From NS-11 sp036505795 (GTDB lineage: Bacteria > Nitrospirota > Nitrospiria > Nitrospirales > NS-4), in NCBI GenBank assembly GCA_036505795.1, contig DASXSU010000038.1, forward strand, positions 1 to 9,677: DNA of 9,677 bases. The letters run 5' to 3'. Below, one piece after another: positions 1 through 5,900 of the stretch. Within the stretch, counting starts at the first letter, position 1. Every line of letters begins with the position of its first letter. The notes below the pieces were generated by a model. That model saw nothing but the letters and a program-made list of their open reading frames with translations, was not told the origin of the DNA and searched no databases. A program made the position numbers and the translations under genes.

Positions 1-1449
1 CGTCGCGCCGCAGCCGATGTCTTCGAGTATCTGGTGATTGTCTCGTCGTTGGTCCGGCCTGCGGCCATCTCCTTCGTGCACGACTTCGTCCGGCGGGCGC
101 ATGGCGAGGCATTCGATCCCCTTCATCCCGTTTTGCAGGAAGTACTGGCTGAGACCTATGGGATTATGGTGTACCAGGAGGACGTCACGAAGGTCGCGAT
201 GGCTCTCGCCGGCTTTTCGGTGGAAGACGCGGACCAACTGCGCAAAATCATCAGCAAGAAGCACAAACAAAAGCAGTTACGCGATTATTGCCGGCAGTTT
301 TATACAGGCGCCGAGAAAAGCGGCGCCTCCCGCCCCGTCATCGACCGGATCTGGGCGATGATCATGAGCTTTGCCGGGTATAGCTTCTGCAAGCCGCATT
401 CCGCCAGCTATGCGCAGGTATCGTTTAAGTCGGCCTACGTGCGCGCCCACTATCCGGCCGAGTTCATGGCGGCCGTCATCAGCAACGAAGGCGGCTACTA
501 CTCAGCTTTCGCCTATCTGTCCGAAGCGCGGCGGATGGGGTTGGCGATCCGGCCTCCGGATGTGAACGCCAGCGACTGGGCCTATATAGGGAGCGGCACG
601 GCAATTCGGGTCGGGTTGATGCAGGTGAAGACGCTTGCGCGCGCCCTGGTTGAGCGGCTCGTCCGAGAACGGTCGCGCGGCGGGCCCTTTCAGTCATTCC
701 ATGACTTCTTGAGCCGTGTGCGGCCGGAGCCCGCTCAGGCCCGGACGCTGATTCGGGCCGGTTGTTGCGACTCCATTGCCGGAGAGCTGACGCGGCCCGC
801 TTTGCTGTGGCGGCTGCAGGACTTTCGTCAACGCCATGTCTACGAGGCCGGTGCGTTGATCGTCCATGACACCCGCCCCCCCTGGAGTCATCGACCCCTT
901 GCAAACGAAGGCAAGGGGTACCCCGGACAGACTCCTCTTCCCCAGGGGCACGGTGCCTTCCCCATTCCTGAAGAATATTCCGCCGACCAAAAGCTTCAGC
1001 ATGAGATCGAGACGCTGGGTTTTCCACTCAGTTGTCATCCACTTGATCTTTATCGTGCGCAGCTGGAGCGAATTCCGTACATCTCTGCCCGGGACATGGC
1101 TCAGCATGTGGGCCGTACCGTCACGATGATCGGCTGTCTGGTCACCGAAAAAATGGCACAGACCAAGGATGGCGACCCTATGGAGTTCATCACGCTTGAA
1201 GATACGACCGCGCTCTATGATGCGACCTTGTTTCCTGCCGTGTACCGCCGGGTCTGCCAGTTGCTGGCCACGGGACACGCCTATGTCGTGCGTGGTCGCA
1301 TTGAAGAGCAGTTCGGCGTGGCAACCTTGACTGTTGAGAACTTACGGGCCCTGAACGGCATGTCGCTTCCCCCCACCAAAAAGAGCACAGCGTTCCAACT
1401 CGACGACATGGTAAGTGTGGATCGTGAAGATGAAGCGGGACTCCCGTGA
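1..1449 (+). CDS. dnaE: DnaE-family DNA polymerase III alpha subunit, C-terminal 482 codons (5' end outside window)
   Basis: The frame is open from the first base, so the start lies upstream. It encodes the C-terminal part of a family C replicative-type polymerase that extends DNA in the cytoplasm. Visible parts, numbered from base 1: the fingers region with HPVLQEVLAETYGIMVYQED (about residues 43-62) and AGFSVEDADQLRK; a conserved PHSASYAQVSFKSAYVRAHYP block (about 129-149); helix-hairpin-helix-like segments (about 205-255); and an OB fold (about 371-453) containing MEFITLEDTTALYDATLFP. The catalytic palm aspartates would be upstream. The protein stops about 30 residues after the OB fold, so the C-terminal tau-binding module of E. 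coli-type DnaE is absent. That, and the UdgX neighbour, favours an accessory or error-prone DnaE (DnaE2/ImuC or DnaE3-like) over the main replicase. Family assignment is firm; subtype is inferred. Confidence 0.9.
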   Translation, partial: RRAAADVFEYLVIVSSLVRPAAISFVHDFVRRAHGEAFDPLHPVLQEVLAETYGIMVYQEDVTKVAMALAGFSVEDADQLRKIISKKHKQKQLRDYCRQFYTGAEKSGASRPVIDRIWAMIMSFAGYSFCKPHSASYAQVSFKSAYVRAHYPAEFMAAVISNEGGYYSAFAYLSEARRMGLAIRPPDVNASDWAYIGSGTAIRVGLMQVKTLARALVERLVRERSRGGPFQSFHDFLSRVRPEPAQARTLIRAGCCDSIAGELTRPALLWRLQDFRQRHVYEAGALIVHDTRPPWSHRPLANEGKGYPGQTPLPQGHGAFPIPEEYSADQKLQHEIETLGFPLSCHPLDLYRAQLERIPYISARDMAQHVGRTVTMIGCLVTEKMAQTKDGDPMEFITLEDTTALYDATLFPAVYRRVCQLLATGHAYVVRGRIEEQFGVATLTVENLRALNGMSLPPTKKSTAFQLDDMVSVDREDEAGLP

Positions 1450-2095
1450 CCAGCCTCGATCGGCGGCGGCCTTTTTGCCGCCCTCACTCACCCTTCCCGC
1501 GTTGAAAGCCGCGGCGGCGGACTGTACCGGATGCGACCTCTATAAGCATGCGACCCAAACGGTGTTTGGAGAAGGCCCGAGCAAGGCCGCCGTCGTCCTG
1601 ATCGGAGAACAACCGGGAGATCAAGAAGACAAGATGGGTCGGCCCTTTGTCGGCCCCGCCGGCGGGATTTTGAGGAAAGCCCTTGCCGAAGCCGGGATTC
1701 CCCTCTCCAAAGTGTATGTGACAAACGCCGTCAAACATTTCAAATGGGAACCTCAAGGCAAACGGCGAAAACACAAAAAGCCCCTGGCCAGCGAAATCGC
1801 CGCCTGTCGTCCCTGGCTGGACGCCGAGATCACGGTCACGCAACCGAAGATCGTCGTCTGCCTGGGCGTGACTGCGGCTCAAACAGTGCTGGGCAGACCA
1901 GTTCGACTTGGTGATGAGCGTGGGAAATTCCAATTGAGTCTCGCCGGGCGCGAGACATTTGTGACGGTCCATCCCTCTGCGGTTCTGCGCCATCCAGAAA
2001 GAGAGCAGCAAAAACAGGAATACGAGCGCCTCGTGGCCGATCTCGTGCAGATCCAACGCAAGCTTTTCCCAGGCCACTCTGATCCTGCCGCTTAA
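1430..2095 (+). CDS. udgX: UdgX-type uracil-DNA glycosylase/uracil-DNA-binding protein
   Basis: A 221-residue member of the family 4/5-like uracil-DNA glycosylase superfamily. Motif A reads GEQPGDQED (59-67), the UdgX form of the family 4 GEAPG motif. Motif B is HPSAVLR (from H181). Four cysteines, C32 and C35 (CTGC), C126 and C144, fit the [4Fe-4S] cluster pattern. The R-loop insertion diagnostic of UdgX is present as KRRKH (111-115); in mycobacterial UdgX it is KRRIH, whose histidine forms a covalent bond to the DNA after uracil excision. The likely outcome is a tight or covalent complex at uracil sites. ATG 1430 is chosen because GGA lies 8 nt upstream and the earlier GTGs (1415, 1424) only add residues without similarity. 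The start overlaps the polymerase gene by 20 nt, which suggests translational coupling. Confidence 0.9.
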   Translation: MKRDSRDQPRSAAAFLPPSLTLPALKAAAADCTGCDLYKHATQTVFGEGPSKAAVVLIGEQPGDQEDKMGRPFVGPAGGILRKALAEAGIPLSKVYVTNAVKHFKWEPQGKRRKHKKPLASEIAACRPWLDAEITVTQPKIVVCLGVTAAQTVLGRPVRLGDERGKFQLSLAGRETFVTVHPSAVLRHPEREQQKQEYERLVADLVQIQRKLFPGHSDPAA

Positions 2096-2137
2096 CGTCC
2101 TCGCAGGTTTTAAACACCACGTGGGTGGATAATTTCT

Positions 2138-2156
2138 ACCGAGGCTCTTGGTTTTT
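2138..2156 (+). terminator. Short Rho-independent terminator after udgX
   Basis: A 6-bp stem, ACCGAG (2138-2143) with CTTGGT (2147-2152) including one G-U pair, has a GCT loop and runs straight into a T tract to 2156. It lies 43 nt after the udgX stop and would end the polymerase-udgX transcript. The stem is short, so efficiency is uncertain. Confidence 0.45.
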
Positions 2157-2200
2157 GTACATTGTTCGTGTCGTCAGTCTCCTGTTATTGAGAAATGTAC
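2157..2200. repeat. Inverted repeat GTACATT-N30-AATGTAC ahead of the 28-codon gene
   Basis: A perfect 7-bp inverted repeat: GTACATT (2157-2163) and AATGTAC (2194-2200). The right arm lies between a possible -35 (TTGAGA, 2188-2193) and a possible -10 (TACGAT, 2213-2218, spacing 19, longer than ideal). It could be an operator for the small gene at 2246 or chance. The promoter elements are weak matches. Confidence 0.25.
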
Positions 2201-2233
2201 GACGTATCACTTTACGATAAGGAACAATTCAAC

Positions 2234-2240
2234 AGGAGGT
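2234..2240 (+). promoter_or_regulatory. Perfect Shine-Dalgarno AGGAGGT for the 28-codon gene
   Basis: AGGAGGT ends 5 nt before ATG 2246. It is the best ribosome binding site in the window and the main reason to accept the tiny reading frame as a gene. Confidence 0.75.
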
Positions 2241-2245
2241 TCACG

Positions 2246-2332
2246 ATGGTTCCAGCACTGATTTTGTGGTTACTCGGGCTGCCCCTGGGCTTAATCGTTC
2301 TGCTGTGGCTGTTTGGCGTCATCGGTCATTAA
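2246..2332 (+). CDS. 28-residue hydrophobic single-span membrane peptide
   Basis: An ATG to TAA frame of 28 codons. The product begins MVPALILWLLGLPLG and ends WLFGVIGH: nearly all leucine, isoleucine, valine, tryptophan and glycine, with no charged residue except a terminal histidine. This is enough for one membrane span with a proline-glycine break in the middle. The AGGAGGT at 5 nt spacing and the terminator of the previous operon upstream suggest a separate small transcription unit. Tiny membrane peptides with a similar LLWLLGxP...LFGVI look occur in many bacteria without known function, a recollection not checked by search. It could act on a membrane complex or be a toxin-like peptide; no function is claimed. 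No terminator is visible downstream. Confidence 0.65.
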   Translation: MVPALILWLLGLPLGLIVLLWLFGVIGH

Positions 2333-2531
2333 AAGGCTGTTTCGCATGTCAGTCCCTCGCTTGAAGTGGGGGTAGTCCCGCCAAGGATGTGGCAGCCTGC
2401 GACATAATTGAGAACCCCCTTACATAGTCTCGCCGGACACTGTCAGTTTTACGCGCTGTGGGTCCGGCCACAGTTTCGCCGGCTGTCGTCTTTCAGCGTT
2501 AATTGTCCCCTCGGATTTTTGACGGTCCACC
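2333..2531. other. Regulatory intergenic region without recognisable gene
   Basis: No convincing reading frame or ribosome binding site was seen. It holds the imperfect direct repeat at 2426-2487 and a potential hairpin of GCCGGAC (2432-2438) with GTCCGGC (2462-2468). Its place directly upstream of a sigma-54 promoter makes it the expected site for an enhancer-binding protein. Confidence 0.5.
2426..2487 (+). repeat. Imperfect direct repeat AGTYTCGCCGG(ACA)CTGTC, possible activator sites
   Basis: AGTCTCGCCGG (2426-2436) followed by CTGTC at 2440-2444 recurs as AGTTTCGCCGG (2472-2482) followed directly by CTGTC (2483-2487). The 11-base cores match at 10 positions and are 46 bp apart, between about 50 and 107 bp upstream of the -24 GG of the sigma-54 promoter. 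This is a plausible position for bacterial enhancer-binding protein sites. Chance similarity is not excluded. Confidence 0.35.
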
Positions 2532-2547
2532 TGGTACGCAAGTTGCT
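2532..2547 (+). promoter_or_regulatory. Sigma-54 (RpoN) -24/-12 promoter
   Basis: TGGTACG-CAAG-TTGCT matches the sigma-54 consensus TGGYACR-N4-TTGCW. The invariant GG (2533-2534) and GC (2545-2546) are separated by 10 nt, as required. The expected start of transcription is near 2557, about 15 nt before the riboswitch. Such promoters need an ATP-dependent enhancer-binding activator, so the peptide-pilY1 unit is probably under a PilR/FleQ-like regulator not present in this window. Confidence 0.8.
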
Positions 2548-2571
2548 TTAGTCTACGTTGGACAGAGGATC

Positions 2572-2655
2572 TCCTCCCGAAAAGGCAAACCCCGAGTGAT
2601 CGGGCGACGCAAAGCCACGGATCTCTTAAGAGACCGCCGGGCTACCGAATGAGGA
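2572..2655 (+). ncRNA. Class I c-di-GMP riboswitch (GEMM-I)
   Basis: All hallmark parts are present. The closing stem P1 is TCCTC (2572-2576) with GAGGA (2651-2655). The conserved GGCAAACC starts at 2584. The first hairpin is CCCGA-GTGA-TCGGG (2591-2604), with a GNRA tetraloop. GACGCAAAGCC follows at 2606-2616. The second hairpin is CGG...CCG (2618-2636) enclosing TCTC-TTAA-GAGA. The 3' block GGGCTACCGA completes it. The ligand-contacting bases of the Vibrio Vc2 aptamer are conserved: G20 (2584), A47 (2611) and C92 (2645). G rather than A at position 20 predicts c-di-GMP rather than 3',3'-cGAMP. It lies 37 nt upstream of the 63-codon gene and ahead of pilY1. Confidence 0.95.
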
Positions 2656-2682
2656 CGCGGGCCGTGAGATCTTCCAGAACAC

Positions 2683-2689
2683 AGGAGAT
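2683..2689 (+). promoter_or_regulatory. Shine-Dalgarno of the 63-codon gene, complementary to the aptamer's 5' strand
   Basis: AGGAGAT, with its AGGAG core 5 nt before ATG 2693. It is perfectly complementary to ATCTCCT at 2569-2575, extendable by two G-U pairs. Bases 2572-2575 belong to the aptamer P1 stem. Free RNA could hide the ribosome site, and c-di-GMP-stabilised P1 would release it. Predicted ON switch; inferred from pairing only. Confidence 0.55.
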
Positions 2690-2692
2690 TTC

Positions 2693-2884
2693 ATGGTCAC
2701 ATCGAAACGCCGCTTCCCCATCGTGTTCTTTCTAAGCGTCTACCTCCTCGGGATAACTCTGAATAACCCACTGTCGCACGCGTCCGGCCGACCGAGGATA
2801 ACACCGCATCACAATCGAAGAACTCCGAAGGCTCGCTGTGAACGAGCGGCGCTGGCCGGCAATTACGTATTGCCTTGCACTTAA
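2693..2884 (+). CDS. 63-residue secreted basic peptide under the c-di-GMP riboswitch
   Basis: The first reading frame after the riboswitch, with AGGAG 5 nt before its ATG. The N-terminus is a typical Sec signal peptide: KRR at 5-7, a hydrophobic core at about 8-21 and probable cleavage after SHA (residue 30). The mature part would be 33 residues, rich in Arg, Lys and His (nine basic, one acidic residue), with two cysteines (C49, C62) that could form one disulfide in the periplasm or outside. No family is recognised. It precedes pilY1 by 59 nt and is probably in the same transcript. It might be a partner of the pilus tip protein, a translated leader controlling pilY1, or the remnant of a longer gene. 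The signal peptide and ribosome site argue that it is translated. Confidence 0.6.
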   Translation: MVTSKRRFPIVFFLSVYLLGITLNNPLSHASGRPRITPHHNRRTPKARCERAALAGNYVLPCT

Positions 2885-2924
2885 TTATATTACCTCAAAT
2901 AATCGTGACATTGCCGGTGCAAGG
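2856..2924 (+). promoter_or_regulatory. Competing hairpins spanning the peptide stop codon and pilY1 leader
   Basis: Three complementary segments are packed here. CCGGCAAT (2856-2863) can pair with ATTGCC (2869-2874, loop TACGT) or with ATTGCCGG (2910-2917). CCTTGCAC (2873-2880) pairs with GTGCAAGG (2917-2924). The pairings partly exclude one another. The 63-codon gene ends inside the region (stop 2882-2884), so ribosomes finishing it would melt some of these stems, 12 nt before the pilY1 Shine-Dalgarno. This is a possible translational coupling or attenuation element. Confidence 0.4.
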
Positions 2925-2946
2925 GAGTAAAACGAGAGGAGCGATG

Positions 2947-5900
2947 ATGGTACAGAATTTGACTATAAGACGATTATGGTTGGCCCTCTTCATCATCGCC
3001 ATGAGCGTGGCGACAAGCCCGTCCATTTCCTCAGGCCAATCGAACGCCAATTACTCTGCTGTTCCACCATTTCTTGGCGCCGCCGTTCCGCCCAACATTC
3101 TCTTCATTGTAGACTTATCGGAAGCCATGCTTCCGGCGGCATATGGCTCCTACCCACTTTCGTACGATACTGCGGGAATCGGCGCGACCTACGCGAGCAA
3201 CTATAATGGTACGGGATTCACCGTCACAGATCCGACCGACTCTTTCAGTGCGAGCAAAACCTACTTCGGCATGTTCGATTCACTCGGTTGCTACACTGCG
3301 ACCAGTTCCCAGTTCGCCGCGCGGACCTCCAAGACTCTCGTGACCGATTCGTGTGCAAACACCCAGTGGGATGGGAATTTCTTGAATTGGGTCGCGATGC
3401 GGAAGAGCGATCTGGCCAAAAAGGTTCTCATCGGTGGGCGCACGGTCTCCGCCTCGAATACTGATGGAACCGCCAATTCGCTATTGGGCGAGCCGAAGAC
3501 CGGGCAGGGCGGCAGTACCAACACCTGCAACAGCACCAGCAAATCGTGTTACCGCTATGTAAAGTTTGTACCCTCTGTCCTCTTGGTCGGCCGAGTGCCG
3601 AGCAGCCTCGCCGCGGATACCGCTTCATTTTCGGCAGGGTCCGAGGCGCGGGGCCTCATCAGCACCTTGAGCACCGCTGTAACGGGTGTCGGCACACGCT
3701 TTACCACACAATTTCAGGCAGGCGACAGCTTCAAAGCTGGAGGGCTGACGAGAACAGTGCAAAGCGTGACCGACGATACTCATCTCGTTTTGACGAGTGC
3801 CTTCGCATCCAACCTAGCCGCAGGCACGGTCTATTACGGCCCGGGTCGATATTTCGGCTCGGGGGAGGGCAATCTCTACGCTAATGACGACGCAGCGGCT
3901 GATCCGTTTTGCTCCGGCTGTACGTATCCCATTCAGGTAGACCTCACCGCCGAAAGCACCGCGTACCGCCAAGCCCAAAGTATGGGCCTGCTGCAAAACA
4001 TGAGCACCGCGAACAAGCGGGTGGCGGTCATGTTCACAAATTCCAACAATGGGGTGGCGGCTACCCTCTTCCGCCCCTTTGACGGCAATTTCAACGCCTC
4101 CGCGATCACGAACATTCGAAATCAACCCCTCTCTTCCTATGCTGCTCTTGCTGAGGGCACCTATGAAGCCTTGTGCTATTACCGCAATTCTCAGGGACCG
4201 TGCTTTAATAACAGCCCAGCTGATTTCGCCGCCAGCGTGGGCGCGCAAGGGGACCCATTTTTCTTCACCAGCATGAATCAATTCGTCTCCTGCTGTAAGA
4301 GCTTCGTCCTCATGATCAGCAGCGGGATCCCCTCGAACGACGCTAACAACACTCCCAACCCGTCCCCGTTCGGGAGTCTCTTCACCGGTACCGACACGAT
4401 TGGCCTCACCTCCACTCGCTTGGATGACGTCGCTCTGTACGGACAGACCCACGATATGCGCGACCAGCCGCCGCCGGGGGGCTTATCCGGCATCCAGAAT
4501 GTAACATTTTACGCTGTCAATGCCATGGGGGGAGCGGCTGGCGCGGCAGTGCTCGCCTCGGCCGCTAAGTTCGGAGGGTTCGTTGATCGGGATGGAGACG
4601 GCTTGCCGAACGCGACCGGACAGAGCTGCACGTACCCCGCTGCATCTTCCCTCGGCAGCGGCACCAGCACAAGCAGCCCTGAATGGGACATCGACCAGGA
4701 CTGCGTCCCCGACACGTATTTCGACGGTTCTGATGGGACTGAGTTAGAAGCTCAGATCAATTCTGCGATTGTCAGTATCTTGAAGCGGGCCGCTTCCGGG
4801 ACGTCCGTCTCGGTCTTAGCCTCGTCGACCACAGGGGAAGGCGCCGTATACCAGGCCTATTTCTTTCCGGCCATCGCCAAAGTAGTCGGCGGGTCAGAGA
4901 GTACGGTGACCTGGACAGGCTATCTGCAAGGGCTGTTTGTCGATAAGTATGGAAACCTTCGCGAAGACTATTCAGGCCCGGGCTGCACCGGCGCGCCGGA
5001 CGGCAAGCTCGTTTTAAAACATGACTGCATTATCAAGATACGCCTCGATCCCAACACGAATCTGGTATGGGTCGACCGCTACAAGGACGACAACGGCGAT
5101 GGGATGGCCGATGATGTCAACGGCGACGGCGTCATTGATTCTCGTGACCAGTTCGGGCTCTCTGTCGCGCTGAGAGAGCTGCAACCGATCTGGGAAGCCG
5201 GTGCTCGACTGGCTCTCACTGATCCGGGAGACATTTGCCCGGCCAATACCGGCGGAGTGACCTGCCGCCGCATCCTCACATGGGTCGACATCAATAACGA
5301 CGGCCTCGTAGGTCCGAATGAGCAAACGGAGTTTACCGCGAACACCGCCGCGGACATTGCGAAGCTTTGCCCGTATCTCGGAAACATGAAGACCTCGGAT
5401 GGCCTGGGACAAAACCCCAGTGCCGCCAGCTGTAGCAGCGCCGTGGCAGCCGATCAGACCGCTTCCCGGAATGCCGCCACGAATATCATCAACTTCATCC
5501 GTGGGCGGCAGGTCGCGAACCTCCGAGACCGGCAGCTCGCGCTGAAAGACGACACCGGCGCACAAACGATCCAAGTCTGGAAGCTGGGAGACATTATCTC
5601 ATCGACCCCGGTCGTGGTCGGCACTCCCAAGGAGCGATACGATATTATTTACGGAGATACGACCTACAGCGCGTTTGTCCAGCGCTACAAAGATCGCCGG
5701 CAGGTCTCGTATGTCGGCGCAAACGATGGGATGCTGCACGCCTTTAACGCCGGCTTCTATACGGTCGGTGATGACACCTCCACCGTCGGCGTCCTTGAGC
5801 AGGTCAGATTTACGACTACGCCGAAGCAACCGGGCACCAGCACGAACTGTGGCTCCTTGCCTTGCGACGCGAGCGTCGCCACGTATGCCTACCGGTCCAA

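Noticed and set aside
479..1278. Minus-strand frames of 182 and 194 codons opposite the polymerase gene
   Set aside because: Antisense shadows of a gene with unmistakable DnaE motifs.
1415..1429. GTG 1415 or 1424 as the udgX start
   Set aside because: They add only a few unconserved residues. ATG 1430 is a stronger start codon with a weak but usable upstream GGA.
2108..2127. CCACGTGG palindrome after udgX as an operator or terminator
   Set aside because: It is a short common palindrome without a T tract; the hairpin at 2138-2156 explains termination better.
2875..2946. TTG 2875 or ATG 2944 as the pilY1 start
   Set aside because: TTG 2875 lacks a ribosome site and would put a non-signal stretch before the signal peptide. 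ATG 2944 is only 2 nt from the Shine-Dalgarno; ATG 2947 has proper spacing.
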